A stretch of DNA of 64,000 nt from Bacteroides sp. GTDB taxonomy: Bacteria; Bacteroidota; Bacteroidia; Bacteroidales; Bacteroidaceae. How positions within the stretch are numbered: position 1 is the first letter of the stretch; the number at the start of each line of letters is the position of its first letter. The notes under the pieces are model-generated. The model did no database searches and had not been told where the DNA came from. It worked only from the letters and a program-made list of their open reading frames with translations. The translations under genes and the position numbers were made by a program. Location: contig DXWV01000055.1 in NCBI GenBank assembly GCA_019416685.1, positions 1 to 64,000 on the forward strand. Reading direction: 5' to 3'. Positions 43,001 through 51,102 of the stretch are shown piece after piece.

Positions 43001-44143
43001 CTCCTGTGCGTCCGAATATCTATCCCAGGCAACGATAAGTCCCGTAATGACAACTGAAAGCCCCAAGGTGAGCGTAGCCATCAGAGCCTGCGCCGCTCCG
43101 GTGGAGATACCTAATGATACAGCCAGCCGGGTATTGGCAGCCGTCAACAGGTTTTTCATCTTTACCACCGTCACCAGCCGGAAAGCGGAATCCTTGTTCA
43201 GGGTGTTGAACACTTGCTGCAGTCCCATCGTGATGGCCATCACGCTTTGCACGCGAGTCTGTATCCTGGCTAAATCCTCATTCTCCGAAGCGAAAAGGGA
43301 AAGGGCACCGGTAGCGGTTGTAAACACACCGGCGAGACCGCTGACTCCGGACATGAAGCCCTGCAGGTTGGCATCGTCGTTCGACAGGATCCGCGTCTGG
43401 GTATTCAAGTCGGCAAGCGTATCGGAAAGGAGCGCGGCCTGTTGAGCCAATTTCCGGTATTCTTCAGTATTCTGCTGACCGTTCAGGCGCATACGGGCCA
43501 TATTGTCCTGAAGCTCGCGCAACTGCATGGAAAGCCGTTTAGTGGTCATTCTCGTCTTTTCCTGTTCTCCCTGATATTGCACGAGCAGTTTTTTATCCTC
43601 TTCAAGGGCTCGTTTGGCAGCGTTCAGCTCGTCAAGTGCGACCACCTTTGTTTTACCGGGGGCGGCATTTTGCCAGGCTTTCTCCAGAGACTTGACATCG
43701 GCTTCCGTCTGTTTGACCACTTCTTTTTGCTCCCGGATCTTGTCGGCAAGCGTCTGGCTTCCGGCAGCCGCGCGCTCTTCTTCCAGGGAAACCTGCTGGT
43801 ATTCCTTACGGAGATTCCGGACACTTGCCTCTGCCTTGGCATGTTCCTTTTCCAAACCTTCAAGGGCGCCACGTTCCTCTTCCAGGACTTTACGGCAGGC
43901 CATGACGTCGGCAGCCAGTTCCTCTTGCGCAGAACCGGGCTTCATCCCCTGAAGCTGGGATTCCATACGTTCCAGATCGGAAGAAACCTGTTCGATCACT
44001 TTCTTTTGTTCTACGATCTTGGCATTGATAGCCTCCGCGGCCTTTTCAGACTTGACGGCAAGGATATCGACGGCAAGACCGGCCTTGTCAAGACCGCCGG
44101 AAAGATTGTCCTTCATCAGGAACTCGATTTCTACAGGTTTCAT
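40043..44143 (-). CDS. Tape-measure protein
   Basis: A 1366-residue, mostly coiled-coil protein that sets tail length and may reach the host membrane. N-terminal heptads with Glu/Lys/Gln run to about residue 240, hydrophobic segments lie near 340-370 (AALMATLTLGLSVVITGLIV) and near 980, and long charged helices between. It lies immediately below the frameshifted chaperone genes, which is diagnostic of tail operons. Confidence 0.92.
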   Translation of the reverse strand: MKPVEIEFLMKDNLSGGLDKAGLAVDILAVKSEKAAEAINAKIVEQKKVIEQVSSDLERMESQLQGMKPGSAQEELAADVMACRKVLEEERGALEGLEKEHAKAEASVRNLRKEYQQVSLEEERAAAGSQTLADKIREQKEVVKQTEADVKSLEKAWQNAAPGKTKVVALDELNAAKRALEEDKKLLVQYQGEQEKTRMTTKRLSMQLRELQDNMARMRLNGQQNTEEYRKLAQQAALLSDTLADLNTQTRILSNDDANLQGFMSGVSGLAGVFTTATGALSLFASENEDLARIQTRVQSVMAITMGLQQVFNTLNKDSAFRLVTVVKMKNLLTAANTRLAVSLGISTGAAQALMATLTLGLSVVITGLIVAWDRYSDAQEKAAQKAKERVEIESNGRAQMIKTRFEIDNTVKSLKNFTGNKEQEKSKVEELNRKYGESFGYYDTLAQWYDILIQKSEDYIQMLFLQAKAQNLVNKAVEADEKVATIKATDKDDVDGSMGWFQKMLLYSAQGESNGQIDAQKLIEQHNKEAKEAAVKSAEEERDAYLEEAAKLQEEAAKIGKNSGIGGHVEPEKPKNDPDAKKKQQEKINEELLALRRKNQEDEINLRKEGTEKKIRQIELDYQKELDAIKKQEKKWTDANGGKLTEEQSTEISTRYAHAESLKDKSIAETNEEQLKADFQAMQDYLKEFGTFQQQKLAIAREYDRKIAESQNQWEKKSLEKQKQSDIAGVDTEAMKQNIDWVTVFGEFGGMFDGMIRPALDEAKKYLQTDKFKNSDQASQKALVDAINQMEKSLGGAGGLNFKKLGQDMTTYQNSLLELDSFKEQESAAITKLKKAQEDYEKAVKNGTEQEQLAAEIALENAQSNADAASENVKTQTDIVNQNQQNLSSTATNLKVNMESVTEGLSKLASGGLRNAYDGLIQTGKAMGGAFEKVAEKIEDVPIIGWIISIIDIFKDGLSNLVGPLLDSIFDAISGILSDVLSGDIFVTIGKSLRDGIGSILNSITFGGWDSWMGKINGSNAKEVNEIVDRLTESNKYLVAAIEKLTNEMENSGGAQSTDYYKAAYNKQVQKTENDRQMLEAKMGYHSSHHSNDYYINDAFGWSDWQRASDHVGKTLRSASDLWRLSPEDLAKLQELPDIWEKIHSGKYNQDEWLDTYIADANTLLELQQQWQDAITDTSFDSIKSGMKDLLKDFETDSKDVIASVDEFMKNAILKSIVDGTYSDELKKWQETFAEYMSDGILSENEADILRKRYEDIYDKANAKKNEAFEAAGITDDSTTTQSGKTGSFSAMSQDQGTKLEGMFTSGLNHWVSIDEKVEDVAGRMAMAESHLAKIEEHTGECRKSLSVIAEDINTIKRDGVKLRS

Positions 44144-44146
44144 AAT

Positions 44147-44563
44147 CTACAGTTCTAATTTGCTTTGAAAAAAATTCACTATATCACCGGCTTCTTTTGC
44201 AGCAGAGTTTTCGTCTACTTCCCCATCCGGTTGCCCGTTCCGGGAACTTACCCGGCGGCGAACATAGCGCGGGGCATCGGAAAGCATTAATATCAGAGTT
44301 TGATAATTAACCTTTTCCAAAATATACTTTACACTCCAGCCGGTAGTGCTGGCAATATTCCAGATAAAGCCGAAAGGGCTATGGGAACCTTCGAATTCGG
44401 TTCTTAACTCCCCTTCTTTTTTTGGCTCAGTCTCAGCTTCATCGGGTTCGCCCGATCGACTGATCTGATAATACCGGTAAAAGATTCCGTCCCCATCAGG
44501 TTTACGAACCGGTTCATCGCGCCGATAAGGAAACGATGCTCCACTGCTTCCCTGAGGAACCAT
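44147..44563 (-). CDS. Tail assembly chaperone, -1 frame extension (gpGT-like)
   Basis: This frame, read as a free ORF from 44563, overlaps the 163-aa chaperone gene by 160 bases. The meaningful part probably starts at the slip site at 44416-44422. The fused product would continue as EGELRTEFEGSHSPFGF through WSVKYILEKVNYQTLI and end NFFQSKLEL at 44147. It corresponds to the T domain of gpGT, which recruits tube subunits to the tape measure. The upstream part of the free ORF is probably not translated alone. Confidence 0.75.
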   Translation of the reverse strand: MVPQGSSGASFPYRRDEPVRKPDGDGIFYRYYQISRSGEPDEAETEPKKEGELRTEFEGSHSPFGFIWNIASTTGWSVKYILEKVNYQTLILMLSDAPRYVRRRVSSRNGQPDGEVDENSAAKEAGDIVNFFQSKLEL

Positions 44564-44895
44564 GCTACCGGGCGGATAAACAAACGACGGGAGATAACTC
44601 CCTGACAGAGCGTGTAAGCAATCATGCGCGAGATATCCACGCCATGATCGGCCATGAACCGTAACTTATCCTTTCCGGACAATGCTTCCAGTTCCTCGGG
44701 AGTCACATCCATCGAAAGGTAGATACGTGTAATGCACATCTGCCCCGACAGGCGCGGACGGCGCATCGTGACGCGCCACTGTACCGGTTTCTTCCGGAAG
44801 GGGATGCGCCACTCTTTCAAAGGAAGGGAGACACCGATATCCAGTATTACCTCCGATGCCTCCCTTTGTATTTTCCTTGTTACCGTATCGTCCAT
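44404..44895 (-). CDS. Tail assembly chaperone (gpG-like)
   Basis: A 163-residue protein between the tube and tape-measure genes, the place of lambda gpG. It contains ITRIYLSMDVTPEELEAL and ISRMIAYTLCQGVISRR, and ends SQKKKGS right after the slippery run. A -1 shift joins it to the overlapping downstream frame. It starts 4 bases below the tail-tube gene stop. Confidence 0.75.
   Translation of the reverse strand: MDDTVTRKIQREASEVILDIGVSLPLKEWRIPFRKKPVQWRVTMRRPRLSGQMCITRIYLSMDVTPEELEALSGKDKLRFMADHGVDISRMIAYTLCQGVISRRLFIRPVAWFLREAVEHRFLIGAMNRFVNLMGTESFTGIIRSVDRANPMKLRLSQKKKGS
44416..44422 (-). other. Programmed -1 frameshift site A AAA AAG
   Basis: On the minus strand the zero-frame codons CAA AAA AAG contain the heptamer A AAA AAG, the same as the dnaX site. 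A GGGGA follows and the zero-frame stop is 10 bases later. The -1 frame then stays open to the tape-measure gene. Position and sequence fit the G/GT mechanism of siphovirus tails. Confidence 0.8.
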
Positions 44896-44898
44896 ACG

Positions 44899-45393
44899 TT
44901 ATGCCTTGGCTGCCGTATCGTTGATTTCGTAGGAAGCGGAATTATCTTCCGGTTTATTGATCTTCAGCTGGCATTCCAATTTGGACACCTCTGTAAGAGC
45001 CAATTTGCCGCCAAGGTTTGCCAGAATGGTACCGTTCGGAATAGTCATCGTCTGGCCGGACACGAAATCAATCGTCCACTTGCCGGACTTTTGTACGAGG
45101 TCAGTCGGGGCTTTCCAACCGGTAGGGGCATCTTCTGAACCTACCAACGTACCGCCCATCACTGCCTGTATGTTCTTATAATCCATCTGGATGATATTGA
45201 ACGTCGGAGAAATCTGACCGTTTTTCTGTAGCAGTGTCAATACCGGGGCATCCGGAACCTGCTCGGCTTCCACGTCCACAGTCTCGGGCTTCGTACCGCC
45301 CCAGTCCCAGCTGCCTTTTTCAATCCAGCCGATCAGGAGGTCACCACTCTTGACGGTAGCAATACCGTAAATGAAATTTTTATTTTTTTCCAT
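44899..45393 (-). CDS. Major tail tube protein
   Basis: A 164-residue protein starting MEKNKNFIYGIATVKSG and rich in beta segments (GSWDWGGTKPETVDVEA, KWTIDFVSGQTMTIPNG). It is the first gene above the chaperones and tape measure. Size and composition suit a siphovirus tube subunit. Confidence 0.75.
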   Translation of the reverse strand: MEKNKNFIYGIATVKSGDLLIGWIEKGSWDWGGTKPETVDVEAEQVPDAPVLTLLQKNGQISPTFNIIQMDYKNIQAVMGGTLVGSEDAPTGWKAPTDLVQKSGKWTIDFVSGQTMTIPNGTILANLGGKLALTEVSKLECQLKINKPEDNSASYEINDTAAKA

Positions 45394-45871
45394 TGCGTTT
45401 TTTTATTACAATTATTAATACCATGCCGGATGCCATTCCGGCGATAAAGGCAATAAGTACCATTTGAACGGGGTTAAATCTGTGTTTAATCTCCGTTTGA
45501 ACGGTTTCCGTACCCGTGACGGTTTCGCTCCGGATGCGCGTCAGTTCCGATTCGTACCATTCAATAATACGTTGGAGACTGTCACAGGAGGCGTATACTA
45601 TCAACGTGTCACCTTGTGTCTTCACATCCACATTAGCCTGGCCTTTCTTTCCGTGAAAGGAAGCATCCGGAGGAAGAGCATAAAGGTCAGTCGTCGGAAT
45701 CTTCAGGGTCAGCTCTGATTTCGGGATACCCGCCATTGTCATACCCCGACTGATGTTTCTTGCGCTGTCCCCGTTTTGGACGGACTGGCTCGTCAAAGTA
45801 GTCCGGTTCTGTCTTCGGGAGGTCGCGCAGCTCATACAGCACAGGACAATCAGAACGGTACTGGCAATCAT
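45380..45871 (-). CDS. Outer spanin-like lipoprotein
   Basis: From the ATG at 45871 (MIASTVLIVLCCMSC) this is 163 residues. It has a lipobox ending in Cys15, a Ser/Thr-rich linker, a helical section (YASCDSLQRIIEWYESEL), and a C-terminal TM (about 138-157). The start lies inside the coiled-coil gene in another frame, like Rz1 within Rz. Unlike Rz1 it also has a C-terminal membrane segment, so it may be a one-component (u-spanin-type) protein. Confidence 0.6.
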   Translation of the reverse strand: MIASTVLIVLCCMSCATSRRQNRTTLTSQSVQNGDSARNISRGMTMAGIPKSELTLKIPTTDLYALPPDASFHGKKGQANVDVKTQGDTLIVYASCDSLQRIIEWYESELTRIRSETVTGTETVQTEIKHRFNPVQMVLIAFIAGMASGMVLIIVIKKRNGKK

Positions 45872-46133
45872 TCGCACCGTCGATAGCCTTGCGTAAACGC
45901 GCCATTTCTCTTCGTGTCGCACCAAGTTCTTTTTTTAAGGGTTCTACAATATTTTCTATCAATATCCGCGTGGCTTGCTCAGTGTTGTCTATCCTCACTG
46001 TCTCCGTGTCGGCTTTTGCCTTCTCGGCTTCCGCCCTCGCTTTCTTTATGGTCGGGCCGATGGTGATCAACGTTATCAGAGTAGTCACAAGTCCCCCGCC
46101 CAATATCCAGTTGAGAATTTCACTGAGTTCCAT
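45687..46133 (-). CDS. Inner spanin/Rz-like membrane protein
   Basis: The start at 46133 (MELSEILNWILGGG) lies 8 bases after the amidase stop. It has 148 residues: one N-terminal TM (WILGGGLVTTLITLITI), then a long charged coiled coil with EAEKAKADTE, and a C-terminal polar tail. That is the i-spanin layout. It overlaps the lipoprotein gene by 185 bases in a different frame. Some phage holins also look similar; no other holin is recognised here. Confidence 0.6.
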   Translation of the reverse strand: MELSEILNWILGGGLVTTLITLITIGPTIKKARAEAEKAKADTETVRIDNTEQATRILIENIVEPLKKELGATRREMARLRKAIDGANDCQYRSDCPVLYELRDLPKTEPDYFDEPVRPKRGQRKKHQSGYDNGGYPEIRADPEDSDD

Positions 46134-46141
46134 GCTTCTCT

Positions 46142-46609
46142 TTATTTTTGTCTTATACCTATTGATTGAAGCCATTTCTGAACGTCAAACGACGGGCAGG
46201 CTTTCGCTGCCAGTTCGTTATGACCAATAATCCGGACGGAAGGGAAACGACGGTGGAAGTCCTTCACATACGCCTCCATGGCTTTCAATTGAGCAGGAGT
46301 ACGGGTGTCTTTCGGTGTTTTTCCGTCACGTGCCACTCCGCCAACATAGACAACGTGCCGGCTTACACTGTTGTGGCCGGTTGCCCCATTGGTAACTTCC
46401 CAGGAATCCACATTCATATCCTCGTTGTTTTCTACCAGACGTTCCACCCGGCCATCCAGATGAATCATGTCGGTATATCCGACTTGTTTCCAACCACGTC
46501 CGCCCTTTGATACCGGGTTCGTGTGCCAGGCACGGATATCGGCGGATGTCACTTTACGTCCTTCCGGAGTGGCAGTACAATGAAGAACCAATTGTTTCAT
46601 CTTTGCCAT
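46142..46609 (-). CDS. N-acetylmuramoyl-L-alanine amidase (endolysin)
   Basis: A 155-residue Amidase_2-type zinc amidase that cleaves the sugar-peptide link of peptidoglycan. LHCTAT near residue 9 supplies the first zinc His, GHN near residue 131 the second region and KACPSFDV the Cys/Asp part. RAWHTNPVSKGG is the usual early block. There is no signal peptide, so release would need a holin. It lies 3 bases below the capsid gene. Confidence 0.9.
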   Translation of the reverse strand: MAKMKQLVLHCTATPEGRKVTSADIRAWHTNPVSKGGRGWKQVGYTDMIHLDGRVERLVENNEDMNVDSWEVTNGATGHNSVSRHVVYVGGVARDGKTPKDTRTPAQLKAMEAYVKDFHRRFPSVRIIGHNELAAKACPSFDVQKWLQSIGIRQK

Positions 46610-46612
46610 CGC

Positions 46613-47830
46613 TTATCCTCCGGCTTCTACGTCAGTTGCTACTTGTGACAGTGCAATGGTCACCTTTTTCGTCTTGTCGGAATCCAGTGTCACAACCAGG
46701 TTGCCTGCTTTCGCTTTGCCGCCGGTATTCTTTTCAGCGGTAACTTTCAAACCGTCATCGGTACCTACAACTGTGAAACCGGCCGGGGCGGCACTGACAC
46801 TGTATTCACCGGACGCGGTGATTGTCACTTCCTTGCTTTCTCCGGCAGCCTTGAATGACAGTTCGTTCACATCCGAGGCGAGAGTCTTTTCCGAAGACTT
46901 GAATGCCGGGGATGTACGGGTATCCAGAACCACCATTTCCTCACCGAACGCAATGTTCGTATCGGCTTTCATCAGCAACTTGAAGAAATAAAGTTCACTG
47001 GCGTTGGCGATCTTATCGATTTGGATCACGTCCTGATCGTCCTGCAGGTTGACTGCGGCGAACCAGTTACCGTCCGCATCCGGAGAACAGAGGGTGGCTA
47101 CAATCAGATCATCCGGCCAGGCTGCCAGTGTCTCGATAGTGATACCCTTGTAACGTTTGCTGTTTACATCCGTTTCGGAAGCATTCTTGCTCTCACGCTC
47201 GGTCAGTTCGTCATCGTATTTGTCAAAGTCGTCAATGCTCATCACCAGACGGAGGTTCGGGTTACTGCGCAGGGCTTTGGGAATGGCCTTACGGACAGCC
47301 TTCAACTTTTCGAGCATTGTGGTCTTGCTGGTGGAAACGACAATCAGTTCGGTATCTTTGGCAGCCTGCGTCAAAATACCATTCATCAAATGGTCGTCGT
47401 CGTCACCGAACTCACCGTTGATATAATGATCGCCCAACTCGAATTTCACCTGCTTGATCAACTCTTCCAACAGGGCATTCTGACCCTCCGGAGGGAGTTC
47501 GGCAAAGACCAGATTCCCTTTCGGCTGCCACTTGCGCCAGATATGTTCGAAGGCTCGGGGGTTAAACACTGTGAAGGCCATAAAATCCACCGGATCCAAT
47601 GATTTCTCACTGTAATTGAAGTTGCCTTTCGAGTCTTCAATCTGGGGATTTTCCTTACGTTTCTGCAACATCTTACCGCTCTTGATACGCGGAAGGCTGA
47701 TTTTTTTCTCCACACCGGGAATAACATAGATCATTCCTTTTTCTACGATTTCATTTCCGGTGGCGGCGAGCGTCAGGATCTTCTCCAGTACCTCACCGTT
47801 GTAATTGGTATTTCTTACTACTATTGCCAT
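46613..47830 (-). CDS. Major capsid protein with a C-terminal BACON-like domain
   Basis: A 405-residue protein. Residues 1-300 are capsid-like (GMIYVIPGVEKKISLP, NPRAFEHIWRKWQPKG, and DQDVIQIDKIANASELYFFKLLMKA in pieces), at the position after protease/scaffold. The last 95 residues (about 310-400) are an Ig-type fold with NELSFKAAGESKEVTITAS, SVSAAPAGFTVV and KKVTIALSQ, the pattern of BACON domains. It would project from the shell surface and could bind mucus glycans. The capsid assignment is by position and size. Confidence 0.8.
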   Translation of the reverse strand: MAIVVRNTNYNGEVLEKILTLAATGNEIVEKGMIYVIPGVEKKISLPRIKSGKMLQKRKENPQIEDSKGNFNYSEKSLDPVDFMAFTVFNPRAFEHIWRKWQPKGNLVFAELPPEGQNALLEELIKQVKFELGDHYINGEFGDDDDHLMNGILTQAAKDTELIVVSTSKTTMLEKLKAVRKAIPKALRSNPNLRLVMSIDDFDKYDDELTERESKNASETDVNSKRYKGITIETLAAWPDDLIVATLCSPDADGNWFAAVNLQDDQDVIQIDKIANASELYFFKLLMKADTNIAFGEEMVVLDTRTSPAFKSSEKTLASDVNELSFKAAGESKEVTITASGEYSVSAAPAGFTVVGTDDGLKVTAEKNTGGKAKAGNLVVTLDSDKTKKVTIALSQVATDVEAGG

Positions 47831-47839
47831 AACATACTG

Positions 47840-48880
47840 TTATTTACGGTTCAACTTTTCTTTGATTTCACGCTGGCGTTTGTTCCACGGACTTTCATCC
47901 GTAGGATTCACATGCAGGTCATTCATCACCTTGCGTTTCGGAGCCAGCTTTTCCAACGCTTTTTCACCGTTTTCACGGTCTTTTACCAGCAGGTTCTCAT
48001 AAATGGGGCGGGTGGTCGCATCGATACGGCCATCTTCCTGGGCATCATCCAGCAATTTCTTCCGGGAGTTCTCTTCGTCCGCTTTCGCTTTATCCTGGAA
48101 CACTTTAAGTTCACCCGTCAGACGGTTCACTTCGGTATTCAGACCGGGAACTTTACCGGCTTCTGTTTCCAGAACCCCAATTTCACGCAGGAAATCTTCA
48201 TCACTCGCACAGTTTTTGAAGTGCGGACGTTTCTTGAGTTCGTCTAAATTCATTTGTTCTTCGTTTTGTGGCTTATTCAGCCGGTTATTGAATATTTGAT
48301 ATACTTGGTCGGGGGTGCTGTCTTCCGGTACCGGATCAGCGTCATAAATGCCATCAATAAATCCCAGCGCCAGTGCTTCATCAGCACGTAACCAGTGGTC
48401 GGTACCGTCAAAATAGGTAGAGCGGATTTCGTCTTTTCCTTTTCCCAGACGGGTGGCGTACATTTCACAGAGGGTATCTTCCAGTGATTCGATTTCCGCA
48501 ATACAGCGACGCATCTCATCTTTGTTACCATAGCATCCGCCCATCACACTGTGAAGCATCAGACGGGAATAACGGCTCATCTGGACAGGCTTACCGCAGA
48601 GGGCAATCACACTGGCCATGCTGGCTGCAATCCCATCGATATAAATGGTGATGTCGGCTTTGCTGTTCTTTAAAGCGTTAAAGATGGCGATGCCCGCATA
48701 TACATCGCCACCGTTGCTGTTTATCCTGACATCAATCTTCCCGTATGCGGATTCCGCCTCCAGCAGTTCGCGTGCTATATCTCCGCTACGTACATCGTCA
48801 TAGTCGCCGATGTCTCCGTAAAGCAGTATGCAGCAGGCTTCCCTGCCGGGTATCATATTGAAAAATTTATTCATATTCAT
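47840..48880 (-). CDS. ClpP-like prohead protease with scaffold domain
   Basis: A 346-residue fusion. An S14/ClpP-like protease covers residues 16-185: VRINSNGGDVYAGIAIFNAL, nucleophile Ser87 in IAASMAS, His110 in LMLHSVMGG. A charged coiled-coil scaffold follows from about 215 (MNLDELKKRPHF) to the basic end. An internal Met at the scaffold start could give scaffold alone, as in lambda C/Nu3. It is the first gene of the leftward late operon. Confidence 0.9.
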   Translation of the reverse strand: MNMNKFFNMIPGREACCILLYGDIGDYDDVRSGDIARELLEAESAYGKIDVRINSNGGDVYAGIAIFNALKNSKADITIYIDGIAASMASVIALCGKPVQMSRYSRLMLHSVMGGCYGNKDEMRRCIAEIESLEDTLCEMYATRLGKGKDEIRSTYFDGTDHWLRADEALALGFIDGIYDADPVPEDSTPDQVYQIFNNRLNKPQNEEQMNLDELKKRPHFKNCASDEDFLREIGVLETEAGKVPGLNTEVNRLTGELKVFQDKAKADEENSRKKLLDDAQEDGRIDATTRPIYENLLVKDRENGEKALEKLAPKRKVMNDLHVNPTDESPWNKRQREIKEKLNRK

Positions 48881-48915
48881 TTCACTTGTGGACGGTGTTC
48901 GCCCAGGTTTACGGT

Positions 48916-48948
48916 GCGAAAATAGGTGGATTACAAACGATTTTCAAA
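48916..48948 (-). promoter_or_regulatory. Promoter of the leftward late operon
   Basis: On the minus strand TTTG (48948-48945) is followed after 20 bases by TATTTTCGC (48924-48916), close to the Bacteroides -33/-7 pair. Transcription would start just upstream of the protease gene at about 48909. Confidence 0.6.
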
Positions 48949-48974
48949 CTGCCTTTTTATCACGCAAACTTTAA

Positions 48975-49012
48975 AATGCCGTCATGACTTTTTAAAGTGT
49001 CATCATGCGGCA
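48975..49012. promoter_or_regulatory. Inverted repeats between the two late operons
   Basis: The divergent spacer contains GCCGTCATGAC, an AT-rich centre, and GTCATCATGCGGC, an imperfect dyad, with a nested TGAC/GTCA pair. It is well placed to bind an activator that turns on both late operons. On the plus strand AAATTTGC at 49044-49051 is a weak -7 match for the terminase side, with GGAGG before the TerS start. Confidence 0.5.
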
Positions 49013-49067
49013 CGCATTTTTTTTCACCTCTTTTCATTACCAAATTTGCAAATAAAAAGGAGGTAAT

Positions 49068-49514
49068 ATGGCCGAACTTACGAACGAGCAAAAGAAAGAC
49101 TGGGCGAAGATGCTCTATACGAAAGAAACCCTCACACAAGCGGAAATAGCCGAGCGTGTGGGGGTGTCACGGGTAACTGTGAACAACTGGATAAATAAAG
49201 GAAATTGGGAGCAATTAAAGGCTTCCATAACCATCACAAGGGAGGAACAGCTTAAAAATATGTACCGGCAGCTGGCAGAGCTGAATGATGCGATCAGCAA
49301 GAAGCCGCTCGGTGAACGTTATCCGAATACAGCGGAAGCGGATACCATATCCAAACTATCGAACGCCATCAAGAAAATGGAAACGGAAGTAGGGCTGGCC
49401 GACATCATCTCCGTATTCACTGACCTGCTCAAATGGGTACGGGCATACGATCCCACACAAGCAAAGGAGATCACCCCATTACTGGATGCGTTTGTCAAAT
49501 CAAAACTCTCCTGA
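49068..49514 (+). CDS. Terminase small subunit-like (Mu gp27, DUF1804)
   Basis: A 148-residue protein. The N-terminal HTH (LTQAEIAERVGVSRVTVNNW, residues 22-41) binds phage DNA ends, and a helical oligomerisation region follows. It is preceded by the clear Shine-Dalgarno AAGGAGG. It is the first gene of the rightward late operon and, with the next gene, packages DNA. The layout matches DUF1804 of Mu-like phages. Confidence 0.82.
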   Translation: MAELTNEQKKDWAKMLYTKETLTQAEIAERVGVSRVTVNNWINKGNWEQLKASITITREEQLKNMYRQLAELNDAISKKPLGERYPNTAEADTISKLSNAIKKMETEVGLADIISVFTDLLKWVRAYDPTQAKEITPLLDAFVKSKLS

Positions 49515-49515
49515 T

Positions 49516-51084
49516 ATGGCAAAGAAAAGGCTTACACCACAGGACAGGACGGCGCTGGAATATTGGAATGAACTGGTAGCATCCGTTCGCGAAAGTTCGG
49601 AAATCAATCCCACGGACACGGAAGCGGATATCAAGGCACGCCGGGAAAGACTGGAAAAGGACGATGAGGAATGGTTCAGGTATTATTTCGCAATGTATTA
49701 TTCATGCGAACCGGCAGATTTCCATAAGAAGGCCACGAGGCGGTTAATGAAGAACAACCGATGGTATGAAGTACGGGCATGGTCGCGGGAGCTGGCCAAG
49801 TCGGCACGCTCCATGATGGAGATATCCAAACTGGCACTGACAAAAAAAGTGCGGAACGTCCTGCTCATCTCTAACTCTGCGGATAATGCGGAAAGGCTGT
49901 TGTTGCCATTTATGGCGAACTTCGAGGAGAACCAGCGTATCATCCAGGACTACGGTTCACAAAAGAAGCCGGGAGCCTGGGAAACGGGAGAATTCACCTG
50001 CCTGTGCGGATGTTCCTTCAGGGCCATCGGTGCCGGGCAGTCTCCACGTGGTACCCGTAACAAGAACTTTCGTCCGGACTTCATATTGGTGGATGATATT
50101 GATACCGATGAAGAATGCCGCAATCCGGAGCGTATCAAAACAAAATGGAAGTGGCTGGAGGAAGCGCTGATACCAACCATGTCCGTCAGTGGAAACTATC
50201 GCATACTATTCAACGGGAATATCATTGCTTTGGATTGCTGCATTAAAAAGGCTATCGAGAAAGCCACGGAATTAAAGGCGAAAGGTATCGGGCATGTGGA
50301 TATTATCAACATCCGGGACAAAAACGGGCTTTCCGTATGGCCCGAAAAGAATTCGGAAGAAGACATAGACTTGTTCCTGTCTCTGGTCAGTGCGGCAGCG
50401 CAGCAAAAGGAATTTTATAATAACCCGGTAGTGGATGGAGGCGTATTCGAGGAACTCACCTACGGGAAAGTTCCGGCACTCTCTAAATTCAAGTTTGTAA
50501 TAATCTACGGAGACCCGGCACCGGGAGAGAATAAAACCAAAAAGAGCTCCACCAAAACGGTATGCCTGCTCGGAAAGCTGGCAGGAAAACTGTACCTGAT
50601 AAAAGCATTCCTGGACCGTGGGCTGAACGCGGAGTTCATCGAGTGGTACATCAAGCTGCTGGAGTTCGTTGGAGGGAAAACCACCGTATACTGCTACATG
50701 GAGAATAACAAACTGCAGGATCCTTTTTTCCAGCAGGTATTTCAACCCATCGTGCGTCGGATCCGGAGGGAAAGAAAAATTTCTCTTTACATTCAGGGAG
50801 ACGAAGAAAAAAAGACAGACAAGGCCACGCGTATCGAAGCGAATCTCGAACCGCTTAACCGGGAGGGAAACCTGATACTAAACGAAGCGGAGAAGGATAA
50901 CCCGCACATGAAACGGATGGCGGAGCAATTTAAACTGTTCAGTCTCCAGCTGACTTATCCGGCCGATGGTCCTGACTGCGTAGAGGGAGGAAACCGTGTC
51001 ATTGACAAAAAAATAAGGCAGGCGGAGAAACCCGCCATCCTGTCCCGGAAGAATACGCGGTCACAAAACAAGTACAGATTATAA
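49516..51084 (+). CDS. Terminase large subunit (Mu gp28-like)
   Basis: A 522-residue packaging motor from the ATG at 49516, 1 base after the TerS stop. A Walker A-like SRELAKSARS is near residue 90, Walker B DFILVDDIDTDEE near 188-200, and the RNase H-type nuclease starts with YGDPAPGENKTK near 333. NNPVVDGGVFEEL links the two. It cuts and pumps DNA into the prohead. Confidence 0.88.
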   Translation: MAKKRLTPQDRTALEYWNELVASVRESSEINPTDTEADIKARRERLEKDDEEWFRYYFAMYYSCEPADFHKKATRRLMKNNRWYEVRAWSRELAKSARSMMEISKLALTKKVRNVLLISNSADNAERLLLPFMANFEENQRIIQDYGSQKKPGAWETGEFTCLCGCSFRAIGAGQSPRGTRNKNFRPDFILVDDIDTDEECRNPERIKTKWKWLEEALIPTMSVSGNYRILFNGNIIALDCCIKKAIEKATELKAKGIGHVDIINIRDKNGLSVWPEKNSEEDIDLFLSLVSAAAQQKEFYNNPVVDGGVFEELTYGKVPALSKFKFVIIYGDPAPGENKTKKSSTKTVCLLGKLAGKLYLIKAFLDRGLNAEFIEWYIKLLEFVGGKTTVYCYMENNKLQDPFFQQVFQPIVRRIRRERKISLYIQGDEEKKTDKATRIEANLEPLNREGNLILNEAEKDNPHMKRMAEQFKLFSLQLTYPADGPDCVEGGNRVIDKKIRQAEKPAILSRKNTRSQNKYRL

Positions 51085-51102
51085 ACTAAATACTTTTTTC
51101 TT

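Noticed and set aside
43442..44158. Rightward frame of 238 codons opposite the tape-measure gene
   Set aside because: It is an antisense shadow of coiled-coil codons; the tape-measure assignment is firm.
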